Source of the DNA: Nocardioides sp.
GTDB lineage: Bacteria > Actinomycetota > Actinomycetes > Propionibacteriales > Nocardioidaceae
Assembly: GCF_030149505.1 (NCBI RefSeq)
Contig: NZ_JASBRN010000071.1
Coordinates: forward strand, 1-64,000
Reading direction: 5' to 3'
Length of the DNA stretch: 64,000 nt
A program made the translations under genes and the position numbers. Shown one piece after another: positions 28,287 through 37,193 of the stretch. The notes below the pieces were generated by a model. It had not been told where the DNA came from. It saw only the letters and a program-made list of their open reading frames with translations, and did not search any database. Each line of letters opens with the position of its first letter. Position 1 is the stretch's first letter.

Positions 28287-28666
28287 GAGAGGACCGTGAC
28301 AGCGGCCCGCGCCCGTGGGAAGGGACTTGGGGAGACCTTGAGCCGTCGTGCGGCAATCTTGAGGCTTCCTTGAGCAAACCGGCTCCCGAGCCGTCGTCCG
28401 GCCCTCGCCGGCCGAGCGCGCGGCGTACGCCGCGCCGTTCGCTCCCGGCCCGACTGATCGCGCATGTCCCCGCAGCGCAGGTCCTGCCGCACGCGCGGCT
28501 CGTGGGCAGCCCCTTCGTGCAGGAGGACCGCGGGCGCGGGCTGGCCCGACGGGTGGTCGAGCTGGTCCGTACCACCTCCGGACCCCTCCGCCGCGGTGGC
28601 GTGACCTCCCGGAGCGGTGCTCGTTGTCCCGAGCACACCGCACCAGCGCCTGGAGGGAGGCCCGCG
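28287..28666. other. 380-bp divergent intergenic region
   Basis: The gap lies between the divergent secreted-protein gene and the pair of small unknown genes. It holds the tandem operator at 28326-28374 and a ribosome binding site for the right-hand gene (TGGAGGGAGG, 28651-28660). Possible reading frames inside it are Arg/Pro-rich on every strand and look non-coding. I see no RNA gene. Confidence 0.6.
28326..28374 (-). promoter_or_regulatory. four-copy 11-bp-period operator
   Basis: On the minus strand CTCAAG occurs at 28374-28369, 28363-28358 and 28342-28337, and the variant CCCAAG at 28331-28326. The spacings are 11, 21 and 11 bp, so all copies face one side of the helix. It lies 40-88 bp upstream of ATG 28286. 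Paired direct repeats with this period are typical of OmpR/PhoB-family binding sites. Confidence 0.6.
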
Positions 28667-29116
28667 ATGAGCACCACGGTCACGATGGCCACCCGCACCG
28701 TCGAGGTGTCCGGCGCCTGGGCCGGCGGCACCTGGATCGACGCCGCCGTGCTCGCCCACGCGCACCGCTCGGCCCGCGGTGGCTTCGACTTCACCGTCCG
28801 CTCCGCCGAGGTCGCCGACGCTCTCGTCGCCCACGGCCTGGCCTCGCGCGTCGACGGCCGCACCCTGCGCGGCAGCGCGTCGGTCGCCGACGTGTGCGAC
28901 GTCCCCGGGCCCCGGCGCTCCCAGCCCGCGCAGGCGGCCTCTGCCGCCCGCGAGGTCCGCGGCTGGTGCAGCTCCACCCACCACGTCGAGCCGGTCCGTG
29001 CGGTCGTCGAGGGTCGTCGTGGCCGCTCCGCCGAGGACCCCTGGGCCGAGGACGTCCGGCTGTGCGCGCGGTGCGCCGACCTGCTGGGCGACGCCGGCTT
29101 CTTCCAGGTCGCGTGA
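28667..29116 (+). CDS. unknown protein with possible zinc-binding Cys/His cluster
   Basis: 149 residues, not recognised. The N-terminal 80 residues look like a small alpha/beta domain (EVSGAWAGGTWIDAAVLAHAH, FDFTVRSAEVADALVAHG). The C-terminal part carries GWCSSTHHVEP and LCARCADLLG; the Cys-x4-His-His and Cys-x2-Cys sets could bind one zinc ion. A strong GGAGGG lies upstream of ATG 28667. Its stop overlaps the next start (GTGA). Confidence 0.6.
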   Translation: MSTTVTMATRTVEVSGAWAGGTWIDAAVLAHAHRSARGGFDFTVRSAEVADALVAHGLASRVDGRTLRGSASVADVCDVPGPRRSQPAQAASAAREVRGWCSSTHHVEPVRAVVEGRRGRSAEDPWAEDVRLCARCADLLGDAGFFQVA

Positions 29117-29475
29117 GGCCCGCCGTGCTCCCCACGATGTCGCTGGACTCCTTCCACACCGCGCACCTCGACCCCGCGAGCGGTTACGGCCTGGTCGTCT
29201 GCCCCCGGCCCGAGGACGACGTCGTGCTCGACGGCAGCTCGCTGCACGTCGCGGCCTGGGACCACGCGTGCCAGTCGCTGGCCTCGCTGGGCTGGGCCCC
29301 GGTCCGGGACGACGCCGGCTTCCTGTCCTACCTCGGCGCCACCGCCGATGGCGGCCTGGTCGTCGAGGCCCGCTCGTTCCGGGCTCCCGCGCAGTCGCCG
29401 GACGGCGAGACCCTCCGCACGTTGTACGCCGCCACCGGGCTGGTCACGCAGGCCGTCCGTCCCCGGCGCGGCTGA
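29113..29475 (+). CDS. unknown small protein
   Basis: 120 residues, no family recognised. It includes SFHTAHLDPASGYGLVVCPRP, WDHACQSLASLGWAPVRDD and VVEARSFRAPAQSP, suggesting a compact alpha/beta domain without signal peptide or membrane segment. GTG 29113 gives a 4-bp overlap with the previous gene; ATG 29137 is an alternative. The coupling implies that the two unknown proteins act together. Confidence 0.55.
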   Translation: MRPAVLPTMSLDSFHTAHLDPASGYGLVVCPRPEDDVVLDGSSLHVAAWDHACQSLASLGWAPVRDDAGFLSYLGATADGGLVVEARSFRAPAQSPDGETLRTLYAATGLVTQAVRPRRG

Positions 29476-29509
29476 GCGGCCCTCGGGCCCGCCGGCGGCC
29501 GTTGCCCGC

Positions 29510-29905
29510 TCAGCTCCGGCGGCGCAGCGTCTCGCCCGTCCACAGCGCGAGGACCACGAGCACCGGTTGGAAGAACAGCCGCACGAGCCGCTTGGTGTCG
29601 GTGTCGAGGCCGAAGGCGTCGGTGCCCTCGACGTACTGCGCGATGTTGCCCGGGAAGATGGCCACGAAGAAGGCCGCCAGCAGCCCGCCGACCACCGGGC
29701 GTCGGGCCCGCGGGGCCGCGATGAGGGCGGCACCCAGGCCGATCTCCACCACCCCGGAGCCGAGGACGGTCAGGTCCTCGTCGACCGGGAACCAGTCCGG
29801 CACCTGGGCCTGGAACTCCGCGCGCGCGAAGGTGAGGTGCGCGGTGCCCGCGAAGACCATTGCGGAGCCGAGGGCGAGCCGGGCCAGGGTGCGTGCGAGC
29901 GTCAC
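29510..29905 (-). CDS. DoxX-like membrane protein
   Basis: 131 residues with four hydrophobic helices, matching the DoxX/DoxX-like family: RLALGSAMVFAGTAHLTF at the first helix, GSGVVEIGLGAALI, RRPVVGGLLAAFFVAIFPGN, and a last helix ending LWTGETLRRR. Such proteins are linked to redox or sulfur metabolism, or thiol stress in mycobacteria. GTG 29905 is the best start because the longer frame adds a non-membrane N-terminus. It lies 75 nt downstream of the globin gene on the same strand. Confidence 0.8.
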   Translation of the reverse strand: MTLARTLARLALGSAMVFAGTAHLTFARAEFQAQVPDWFPVDEDLTVLGSGVVEIGLGAALIAAPRARRPVVGGLLAAFFVAIFPGNIAQYVEGTDAFGLDTDTKRLVRLFFQPVLVVLALWTGETLRRRS

Positions 29906-29980
29906 GCGGCCAGTCTGCCCGGCGACGTACGACGGTGGGCCACCCCCCACGGTCCGCGGTGCCCCAGCGTGGGTCGGGGC

Positions 29981-30352
29981 TCAGACGAGCGCGCTGCCGT
30001 GCACGACCTGCAGGCGCAGCGGCGCGATCGTGGCGAGCACCCGGGTGACGAGCTCGTCGGCGACCGCGAGGGACTCCAGGACGTCGACGAGGTGCGTGAC
30101 CGTCGCGTCGAACATGGCGTCGGTGATGTGCAGTCCCGCGTGGGCCTCGTGCAGGTCACGGCCGACGTGGACCAGGCCGGAGCCCAGGGCCGCGGACAGG
30201 AACGAGGTCATGTGGCTGCGCAGGCGCAGGAGGTCCACCCCGTCGAAGACCGGCGCGATCCCGGGGTCCTCCAGCAGCCGGGCGTAGAGCCCGCGCACGG
30301 CGAGCTCGATGGCGTCGCGACCACCGAGGTGGTCGTACAACGTCGGATCCAT
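29981..30352 (-). CDS. group I truncated hemoglobin (trHbN-like)
   Basis: 123-residue 2-over-2 globin. The N-terminus LYDHLGGRDAIELAV and the segment GIAPVFDGVDLLRLRSHMTSFLSAALG are typical of group I. The proximal heme ligand should be His71 (EAHAGLHITD). Group I globins of mycobacteria detoxify nitric oxide. ATG 30352 has GGAGGG about 11 nt upstream. It may be co-transcribed with the DoxX-like gene. Confidence 0.85.
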   Translation of the reverse strand: MDPTLYDHLGGRDAIELAVRGLYARLLEDPGIAPVFDGVDLLRLRSHMTSFLSAALGSGLVHVGRDLHEAHAGLHITDAMFDATVTHLVDVLESLAVADELVTRVLATIAPLRLQVVHGSALV

Positions 30353-30546
30353 GACGGACCTCTCCCTCCTGGGCCGTGCGGCTCCCACCGCACGACCTCC
30401 TCGGCACCCGACCCCGGTGGGGCGCGCGCCTGCTCCCACGCACCAGTGCAGCACAGCCGCGGCGCTCCCGGGGTCGGAACAGCCCTGCGTGCCGCAGCGG
30501 TCCGGACCGGTCGCACCAGGTCGCGGAACCAGGTCCGGGAACGGCG

Positions 30547-30575
30547 AGAGCCCCAGGTCGACGACCTGGGGCTCT
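30547..30575 (-). terminator. hairpin terminator after tRNA-Lys
   Basis: A perfect 12-bp stem (30547-30558 with 30564-30575) and a 5-nt loop, directly downstream of the tRNA. Confidence 0.75.
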
Positions 30576-30579
30576 GCGG

Positions 30580-30655
<76 letters not shown>

Positions 30656-30733
30656 CCGGTGAAGCGACGTGAACGTTACCAGCGGGCGGCCTCGGCGAGA
30701 AATCGACAGAGGTCGCGGGGGCCGCGGCGGTGG

Positions 30734-32317
30734 TCACATCGACTCGAGCACCGCCTGCGCGGCGTTGTGGCCGCCCAGCCCGGAGACGGCGCCGCCGCGA
30801 CGCGCACCCGAGCCGCACAGCAGGACGCGGTCGTGGTCGGTCTGCACGCCCCACCGGGCCGCCGGTGAGTCGAGCAGCGCGCGGGCCGGGGCCCACGGCC
30901 ACTCGAGGTCGCCGTGGAAGATGTGCCCGCCGGGCATGGCGAGGTCGGCCTCGATCTCCTGGGGGATCTTCGCCTCGATGCAGGGCCGCCCGTCGGCATC
31001 CGTGGCCACGACGGAGGCGATCGGGTCGACCAGGTGCCGGTCCAGCTCGGCCAGCGCCCGCTCGACGGCCAGGGCCTTGCGCTCCTCGCGGGTCGCGGGG
31101 TCGTCGAAGAGCGTGGAGGGCGTGTGCAGCCCGAAGTAGGTCAGCGTGTGCGTGCCGGCGGGGGCGTCGCCCAGGATCGACGGGTCGGTCAGGGAGTGGC
31201 AGTAGACCTCGCCCGGCATCGTGGTCGGCACCAGGCCGGCCGCGGCCTCGGCGTAGGCCCGCTCGACCTCGGAGTAGTCCTCGCCGAGGTGGAGGGTGCC
31301 GGCGAAGGCCTCGGTGGGGTCCACGCCCGAGCGGAGCCGGGGCAGGCGCTCCAGCAGCAGGTTGATCTTCAGCTGCGCGCCGACCGGCTTCTCGGGGTGC
31401 TCGCCCTCACCGAGCAGGATCCGCAGCACCCAGGGGGCCACGCCGGAGAGCACCCGGCCGGCGGTCACCGAGCGGCTCCCGGCGGGGCCGTGCCAGGTCA
31501 CCTCCACGCCGTCGACGCCCGGCGTGATCGCCGAGACGCCGGCCTCGGTCAGGACCTCGGCCCCGGCGGCGGTCGCCGCGCGCAGCAGGCCGTCGGTCAC
31601 CGCACCCATGCCGCCCACGGGCACCCGCCACTCCCCGGTGCCGTTGCCGACCAGGTGGTAGAGGAAGCACCGGTTCTGCACGAGCGACGGATCGTGCAGC
31701 GAGGCGAAGGTGCCGATCAACGCGTCGGTCGCGACCACGCCCCGGACGGTGTCGTCATGGAAGCGCCGCTCCACGGCCTCGCCCAGCGGACGCTCGACGA
31801 GGTCGCGCCAGATGACCGGGTCCACCTGGCCGCGCAGGTCGGCCTCGGAGGGCAGCGGCTGCAGGAACGTCGGCGCCAGCGCCTGGGTGAGCGTCCCGAC
31901 CTCGGCGTAGAAGCGCTGCCACGCGGCGTACTCCTCCTCACCGCCCGTCAGCGCGGCGAAGGACTCGCGCGTGCGGGCACCCTCGTGTCGCTCGACGTGC
32001 AGCCCCGAGGGCACGCCGTCGCGCAGGGTCGGGGTGTGGGAGGCGGTGCGGCGCGAGACCAGCGTGACGTCGAGGTCCAGGTCGGCCATGAGGGCGTCGG
32101 GCATGACCGAGACGAGGTAGGAGTAGCGCGAGAGCCGGACCGGGTGGCCCCGGAAGGCCTGGGCGGAGATCGCTGCGCCACCGGTGTGGTCGAGCCGCTC
32201 GAGCAGCAGGGTCGAGACCCCGGCCCGGGCGAGGTAGGCCGCCGCGACCAAGCCGTTGTGACCGCCGCCGACGACCACGACGTCGTAGTGGTTCCGTGCT
32301 GGGTTCCCGCTGCTCAT
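30734..32317 (-). CDS. phytoene-dehydrogenase-like FAD oxidoreductase
   Basis: 527 residues. The N-terminal dinucleotide fold has VVVGGGHNGLVAAAYLARAG and an FAD-binding LLERLDHTGGAA. The C-terminal GSGARRGGAVSGLGGHNAA closes the FAD site as in the CrtI/PYROXD2 group. It resembles the PYROXD2-like branch rather than a carotenoid desaturase, and there are no carotenoid genes nearby, so the substrate is unknown. The -10 box 6 nt before ATG 32317 supports the start. Confidence 0.83.
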   Translation of the reverse strand: MSSGNPARNHYDVVVVGGGHNGLVAAAYLARAGVSTLLLERLDHTGGAAISAQAFRGHPVRLSRYSYLVSVMPDALMADLDLDVTLVSRRTASHTPTLRDGVPSGLHVERHEGARTRESFAALTGGEEEYAAWQRFYAEVGTLTQALAPTFLQPLPSEADLRGQVDPVIWRDLVERPLGEAVERRFHDDTVRGVVATDALIGTFASLHDPSLVQNRCFLYHLVGNGTGEWRVPVGGMGAVTDGLLRAATAAGAEVLTEAGVSAITPGVDGVEVTWHGPAGSRSVTAGRVLSGVAPWVLRILLGEGEHPEKPVGAQLKINLLLERLPRLRSGVDPTEAFAGTLHLGEDYSEVERAYAEAAAGLVPTTMPGEVYCHSLTDPSILGDAPAGTHTLTYFGLHTPSTLFDDPATREERKALAVERALAELDRHLVDPIASVVATDADGRPCIEAKIPQEIEADLAMPGGHIFHGDLEWPWAPARALLDSPAARWGVQTDHDRVLLCGSGARRGGAVSGLGGHNAAQAVLESM

Positions 32318-32323
32318 CGCGCC

Positions 32324-32329
32324 AACCTA
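32324..32329 (-). promoter_or_regulatory. -10 box, leaderless start of the flavoprotein gene
   Basis: TAGGTT on the minus strand, 6 nt before ATG 32317. Confidence 0.6.
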
Positions 32330-32447
32330 GCCACTGACCGGCGACACCGGCCACGCCGCACCTGCGGGAGCGTCGGTGATGGTGCCGGTTGCCCCGAGGT
32401 GCTGTCATAGGTGTGCGCGGTGGGCGCTGCAGGGAGAGGGAGCACGG

Positions 32448-34523
32448 ATGCTCAGCAGGTCGCGCGGCCCGGGAGGGGGGCCGGCAGGGGACCCGTCGGT
32501 CCCGGCGCGCCTCCTGCGCGCGTGGCGGGACTCCTGGCGGGCTCGCGCGGGTCTGCTGCTGCTCGTCACCGCCGTCACGGGCTTCCTCGCGGTCTCCGCG
32601 GCACCCGACGACGGCAAGGTCATCGGCATCTGGCCGGTCGGCGCGGCTGCCGGCGCGCTGCTGTGGAGCCCGCGGCGAGTGGCGCCGTGGTTGCTGCCGC
32701 CCGTGCTCGGGCTGGCCCTGCTCAGCGTCGGCCTCGGCGGGCGCCCACCCGAGGTGGCGGTGGGGTACGCCGTCACCATCACCGTCGAGGTGGCGCTGGT
32801 CTGGTGGCTGCTCTCCCGCGGCCGCGGCCTCACCTGGCGGTTGCTTGACGACAGCGACCTGCGCCGCTGGGTGAGCACGTGCTTCCTCGCCGGTGCCGTG
32901 GGCGCCACGGGCGGGGCCGTCACGTCGTGGCTGGCCGACTACGGCGACCCGGCGTACGTCGCGCTGGGGCTGGGCACCGCCCACCTGGCCTCGCACCTGG
33001 TGCTGACACCGCTCTGGGCGCAGCTGCCCCAGCACTCCGACATCGCAGGGCGCGGGGAGCACCTGCTGCAGTGGGCGAGCATCGCCGTCGCCGCGCCGCT
33101 GGTCTTCTGGCCCGGCGACCTGCCGTCGGTGGTGTTCGTGCTCATCCCGCTGCTGGCCTGGAGCGCCCTGCGCATCGGCGCTCGCGAGGCGCTGGCGCAG
33201 ATGGTGCTGCTGCTGGCCTTCGCCGTGCTGCTGACGACCGACGGGCACGGGCCGTTCGCGGCGGCGCCGGTGCTGCACGACCTCCCGCGGGACATGCGCG
33301 GGGTGCTGCTGGCGGCGTTCGCCGCGGTGTGCGCGCTCATCGTCGTGCCGCTCATCCTGCGCGTGGGCGAGAGCATCGAGGCGGCGCGCGTGGCCCGCGC
33401 CGAGCGCGACACCCTCGACCGGATCGTGAGCAGCACCACCGGGGTCGCCATCATCGGCGCCGACCGTGACAGTCGCATCACCCTGTTCAACCCCGGTGCT
33501 GAGCGGATGCTCGGCTACGCCGCGGAGGAGGTCATGGGGAGGAGCACCCTGATCTTCCACAGCCGCGAGACGATCGCCGTCAAGGCTGCCGAGCTGGGTG
33601 TCGAGCCGACCCTGCAGGCCTTGGCCGACCACATGCTCGAGCACGCGATGGCCGGGGTGGACATGGTCTTCCTCCGCGCCGACGGGGTCGCGCGCACGCA
33701 CTCGATGACGCTGAGCCGGCTCACCGACGAGGCGGGCGAGGTCATCGGCTACCTCTCCACCTCCGAGGACGTCACCGACCGGGTCGAGGCCGAGGAGGCG
33801 CTGCGCTCGGCGCTGCAGCGGATGCAGGAGGTCGACTCGGTCAAGGACGCGTTCGTGTCGTCGGTCAGCCACGAGCTCCGCACCCCGATCACCAGCATCC
33901 ACGGCTACCTCGAGCTCCTGCTGGACGGCGAGTTCGGTGACCTCGAGGCCCCGCAGCACGGCGCCCTGGCGAAGGTCTCGCGCAACGCCGAGCGGCTGCT
34001 CGCGCTGATCGACGACCTGCTCACGCTCTCGCGCCTGCAGGAGGACGGCCTGAAGCTGGCGCCCCGGGTCGTGGACCTGCGCCAGGTGGTGACCGCAGTG
34101 TGCGAGGTGGTGGCGCCCGCCGCCGAGACCGGCGGGTTGGGCCTCGCCGTCGACCTGCCCGAGGACCCGGTGCCGTTCCTCGGCGACCGGGACCTGCTGG
34201 AGCGGGCCGTGGTCAACCTCGTGGCCAACGCGGTCAAGTTCACCCCCCGAGGGGGTCGGGTCGACGTGGGGCTGGCGACCGGCGACGACGGGACGACCCT
34301 GCAGGTCAGCGACACCGGCATCGGGATCCCGGTCGCGGAGCAGGAGCTGCTGTTCTCGCGCTTCTTCCGATCCTCCAACGCCCAGCGCCAAGCGATCCCG
34401 GGCAGCGGACTCGGACTGTCGATCGCCCACGCGGTGGTGCTCCAGCACGGCGGCAGCATCCGGGTGGCGAGCGCGGAGGGGGAGGGCACGACGTTCTGGG
34501 TGGAGCTGCCCGCGCTGGTCTGA
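32448..34523 (+). CDS. MASE1-PAS histidine kinase
   Basis: 691 residues. About eight hydrophobic helices in residues 30-310 form a MASE1-like membrane sensor (GIWPVGAAAGALLW is typical). A PAS domain follows (about 325-450, RIVSSTTGVAIIGADRDSRITLFNPGAERMLGY), then HisKA with His475 (SSVSHELRTPITSIHGYLELL) and HATPase (NLVANAVKFTPRGG, DTGIGIP, GSGLGLSIA). No response regulator is adjacent; the nearest receiver gene is at 39757. The AGGGAGAGGGAG just upstream supports ATG 32448. Confidence 0.9.
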   Translation: MLSRSRGPGGGPAGDPSVPARLLRAWRDSWRARAGLLLLVTAVTGFLAVSAAPDDGKVIGIWPVGAAAGALLWSPRRVAPWLLPPVLGLALLSVGLGGRPPEVAVGYAVTITVEVALVWWLLSRGRGLTWRLLDDSDLRRWVSTCFLAGAVGATGGAVTSWLADYGDPAYVALGLGTAHLASHLVLTPLWAQLPQHSDIAGRGEHLLQWASIAVAAPLVFWPGDLPSVVFVLIPLLAWSALRIGAREALAQMVLLLAFAVLLTTDGHGPFAAAPVLHDLPRDMRGVLLAAFAAVCALIVVPLILRVGESIEAARVARAERDTLDRIVSSTTGVAIIGADRDSRITLFNPGAERMLGYAAEEVMGRSTLIFHSRETIAVKAAELGVEPTLQALADHMLEHAMAGVDMVFLRADGVARTHSMTLSRLTDEAGEVIGYLSTSEDVTDRVEAEEALRSALQRMQEVDSVKDAFVSSVSHELRTPITSIHGYLELLLDGEFGDLEAPQHGALAKVSRNAERLLALIDDLLTLSRLQEDGLKLAPRVVDLRQVVTAVCEVVAPAAETGGLGLAVDLPEDPVPFLGDRDLLERAVVNLVANAVKFTPRGGRVDVGLATGDDGTTLQVSDTGIGIPVAEQELLFSRFFRSSNAQRQAIPGSGLGLSIAHAVVLQHGGSIRVASAEGEGTTFWVELPALV

Positions 34524-34613
34524 GGGGCCCGGCGGGCAACCAGCGCTGCCGGAATATCCAACATTCAACTACCGTTGGGACCAGCACGATCCCCTGCCCG
34601 AGAGGTGCCCACC

Positions 34614-35561
34614 ATGCCTGCGATCACCGTCGACGACCTCACCGTCCTGCCGCGCCTGGAGGCGCCGGGGCTGGGCGACCAGCCGCGCCCCGTGTGGCAG
34701 CTCAGCACCGCCCCCCAGGGCTACGAGGGCGAGGGCTTCCCGGTGCGCCGCGCCTTCGCCGGCATCGACCTGCAGCACCTCGACCCGTTCATCATGATGG
34801 ACCAGATGGGCGAGGTGGAGTACGCGCCGGGCGAGCCCAAGGGCACCTCGTGGCACCCGCACCGCGGCTTCGAGACCGTCACCTACATCATCGACGGCAC
34901 CTTCGACCACCAGGACTCCCACGGCGGTGGCGGCACGATCACCAACGGTGACACCCAGTGGATGACCGCCGGCAGTGGCCTGCTGCACATCGAGGCCCCG
35001 CCGGAGTCGCTGGTGATGAGCGGCGGCCTGTTCCACGGCATCCAGCTGTGGGTGAACCTGCCGCGCTCGGCCAAGATGAACGCGCCGAAGTACCAGGACA
35101 TCCGCTCGCGCGAGGTGGCCCTGGTGACCAGCGCCGACGCCGGCGCGCTCGTGCGGGTCATCGCCGGGTCGGTCGACGGTCACGAGGGCCCCGGCTCGAC
35201 GTACACCCCGATGACGCTGGTGCACGCCACCATCGAGCCCGGCGCGCAGCTGGAGCTGCCGTGGACCGTCGAGCACAACGCGCTGGTCTACGTCCTGTCC
35301 GGCCGCGGCACCGTCGGCACCGAGCAGCGGCCGATCCGCACCGGGCAGACCGCGGCGATGGGGGCCGGTGACTACCTCACCGTCTCCGCGGACCGCACCC
35401 AGGAGGGACGCTCGCCCAAGATGGAGGTCATCGTCGTCGGCGGCCAGCCGATCCGCGAGCCCCTGGCGTGGGCCGGTCCGTTCGTGATGAACACCAAGGC
35501 CGAGGTGCTCCAGGCCTACCAGGACTTCCAGCGCGGGTCCTTCGGCCAGGTCCCCGCCTGA
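34614..35561 (+). CDS. pirin family protein
   Basis: 315-residue bicupin. The N-terminal cupin has the pirin signature DPFIMMDQMGEVEYAPG, then WHPHRGFETVTYIIDG (metal-binding His residues), DTQWMTAGSGLLHIE and LFHGIQLWVNLP. Pirins bind Fe and act as quercetinases or regulators; in bacteria the role is often unclear. Upstream is an unusually AT-rich stretch (ATATCCAACATTCAACTACC) that may hold a regulator site. Confidence 0.9.
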   Translation: MPAITVDDLTVLPRLEAPGLGDQPRPVWQLSTAPQGYEGEGFPVRRAFAGIDLQHLDPFIMMDQMGEVEYAPGEPKGTSWHPHRGFETVTYIIDGTFDHQDSHGGGGTITNGDTQWMTAGSGLLHIEAPPESLVMSGGLFHGIQLWVNLPRSAKMNAPKYQDIRSREVALVTSADAGALVRVIAGSVDGHEGPGSTYTPMTLVHATIEPGAQLELPWTVEHNALVYVLSGRGTVGTEQRPIRTGQTAAMGAGDYLTVSADRTQEGRSPKMEVIVVGGQPIREPLAWAGPFVMNTKAEVLQAYQDFQRGSFGQVPA

Positions 35562-35578
35562 CTGCTCCAGGACACATC

Positions 35579-35608
35579 GAGCCCCTGACCCTCACGGGTC
35601 AGGGGCTC
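35579..35608. terminator. bidirectional hairpin terminator
   Basis: A perfect 13-bp stem (35579-35591 with 35596-35608) and a 4-nt loop between the pirin gene and the convergent tRNA-His. Confidence 0.8.
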
Positions 35609-35615
35609 GTGCACA

Positions 35616-35692
35616 TGGGGTGAGTGACGGGGCTTGAACCCGCGACCCTCGCGACCACAACGCGATGCTCTACCAGCTGAGCTACACCCACC
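35616..35692 (-). tRNA. tRNA-His (anticodon GUG)
   Basis: Cloverleaf on the minus strand: anticodon stem TCGCG/CGCGA around TTGTGGT (anticodon GTG). The extra 5' G at position -1 (35692) pairs with C73 (35619), as expected for tRNA-His. CCA is encoded at 35616-35618. Confidence 0.95.
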
Positions 35693-35731
35693 ACGGGCCG
35701 GCAGGGCCGGACCGGGGACGAGTGTAGGGGA

Positions 35732-36391
35732 CTAGGGGGCAGTCACCGAATCCGACGCCACCTCTGCGTCGGCGGCCGTCTGGCCCAGGCCCGTCAGCGC
35801 GCCACCGTGCCGGGCAGCGATCGCGCGCGAGGTGTCGGTGTCGGGGCCGGGGGTGGCCACGAAGACCGCCTCCCGGTAGTAGCGCAGCTCCTCGATCGAC
35901 TCCTGGATGTCGGCCAGCGCACGGTGGTTGCCGCGCTTCTCGGGCGCGGCGTAGTAGGCCCGCGGGAACCACCGGCGGGAGAGCTCCTTGATCGAGGAGA
36001 CGTCGACGATCCGGTAGTGGAGGAAGCCCTCCAGCTCGCGCATGTCCCGGGCGAGGAACGCCCGGTCGGTGGCGACGGTGTTGCCGGCCAGCGGGGGGCG
36101 GCTGCCGTCGGGGCAGTGCTGGCGGACGTAGTCCAGGACCTGGCGCTCGGCCTCGGCGAGGTCGAGGCCGCCCTCGAGCTCCTCGAGCAGGCCCGACTTC
36201 TCGTGCATCTCCCGCACGAAGGGGATCATCTGCTCCAGCGCCTCCGCCGGGGGGCGCACGATCACGTCGACGCCCTCGCCCAGCACGTTGAGGTCGAAGT
36301 CGGTGACCAGTGCGGCGACCTCGATCAGGGCGTCGGCGCCGAGGTCGAGCCCGGTCATCTCGCAGTCGATCCACACGAGTCGGTCGGTCAT
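35732..36391 (-). CDS. orn: oligoribonuclease
   Basis: 219-residue DEDDh exonuclease that degrades di- and short oligoribonucleotides, including the pGpG left from c-di-GMP breakdown. The acidic motif [21 protein letters not shown] gives the first Asp-x-Glu, [16 protein letters not shown] the second Asp, and [18 protein letters not shown] the His and last Asp. The C-terminus has about 35 extra residues rich in Ala/Asp. A -10 box 8 nt before ATG 36391 sets the start. It is divergent from the DsbA-like gene. Confidence 0.95.
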   Translation of the reverse strand: MTDRLVWIDCEMTGLDLGADALIEVAALVTDFDLNVLGEGVDVIVRPPAEALEQMIPFVREMHEKSGLLEELEGGLDLAEAERQVLDYVRQHCPDGSRPPLAGNTVATDRAFLARDMRELEGFLHYRIVDVSSIKELSRRWFPRAYYAAPEKRGNHRALADIQESIEELRYYREAVFVATPGPDTDTSRAIAARHGGALTGLGQTAADAEVASDSVTAP

Positions 36392-36399
36392 GGGGTGAC

Positions 36400-36405
36400 A
36401 CCCTA
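36400..36405 (-). promoter_or_regulatory. -10 box, leaderless start of orn
   Basis: TAGGGT on the minus strand, 8 nt before ATG 36391. Confidence 0.6.
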
Positions 36406-36442
36406 CGCGGGGTCCTCTCAGCGCTGGTTCAGCCCGACCTCC

Positions 36443-36448
36443 TACCCT
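36443..36448 (+). promoter_or_regulatory. -10 box of the DsbA-like gene
   Basis: TACCCT 7 nt before ATG 36456; it implies a leaderless mRNA. Confidence 0.55.
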
Positions 36449-36455
36449 CGGAGCC

Positions 36456-37190
36456 ATGTCGAAGAACTCCCGCGCCCGAGCCGAGGAGCGTGCGGCCCGC
36501 GCCCAGGCCGCCCGCGAGGCGCAGAAGGCCGCCGAGCGTCGCCGCACCATCCGCTCGGTCACGCTCGTCGTCGTCGCGATGGTGCTCATCGTGGGAGCCG
36601 CGTTCCTCTTCGTCCGCGCCACCGACGGCTCCTCGGACGTCACCGCCACCCCCGCGGGCAGCAGCGAGTACGGCGTGACGATGGGCGACCCCGACGCCCC
36701 CGTCGACGTGATCGTGTACGAGGACTTCCTCTGCCCGTTCTGCGGCGACCTCGAGGAGGCCAGCCGCGAGCCCTTCGAGGAGCTGGCCGCCGACGGCGAG
36801 GTGCTCGTGGAGTACCGCCCCTTCAACCTGCTGGAGCGGATCAGCGACTACAGCCCGCGGGCGGTCAACGCCTTCGCGGTCGTCCTGACCGAGTCCGGCC
36901 CCGAGGTCGCCAAGACCTTCCACGACCTGCTCTTCGAGAACCAGCCGTCGGAGTCCGGCCCCTTCCCGGACAACCAGGCGCTGCTGGACCTCGCGGTCGA
37001 GGCGGGCGCCGAGGAGTCGGAGGTCTCCGAGGGCATCCTCGAGGAGACCATGCGCGACTGGGTCGACGCCGCCACCCAGGCCGCCCAGGAGGCCGGCGTG
37101 CAGGGCACCCCGACCGTGCTGGTCGACGGCCAGGTCGTCCAGGGCTCGCCCGAGGAGATCATCCAGGCCGTCCGCGACGCGGTGGCCTGA
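36456..37190 (+). CDS. membrane-anchored DsbA-like thiol oxidoreductase
   Basis: 244 residues. A basic cytoplasmic tail (about 1-32, Arg/Ala/Glu-rich) precedes one transmembrane helix (33-53), so the thioredoxin domain faces outside. The active site is [11 protein letters not shown] (Cys93/Cys96), and the cis-Pro loop is [11 protein letters not shown]. Such anchored DsbA-like proteins catalyse disulfide formation in exported proteins of actinobacteria. The next gene starts 3 nt after its stop, so they share an operon. Confidence 0.9.
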   Translation: MSKNSRARAEERAARAQAAREAQKAAERRRTIRSVTLVVVAMVLIVGAAFLFVRATDGSSDVTATPAGSSEYGVTMGDPDAPVDVIVYEDFLCPFCGDLEEASREPFEELAADGEVLVEYRPFNLLERISDYSPRAVNAFAVVLTESGPEVAKTFHDLLFENQPSESGPFPDNQALLDLAVEAGAEESEVSEGILEETMRDWVDAATQAAQEAGVQGTPTVLVDGQVVQGSPEEIIQAVRDAVA

Positions 37191-37193
37191 CCC

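Noticed and set aside
28370..28666. In-frame N-terminal extension of the unknown gene at 28667
   Set aside because: Arg/Pro-rich with no conserved pattern, and the strong ribosome binding site sits just before ATG 28667.
27727..29733. A long minus-strand open frame across the 28-29 kb region
   Set aside because: It runs through the operator and opposite the better-supported pair with strong ribosome binding site; composition Arg/Ser-rich without domains.
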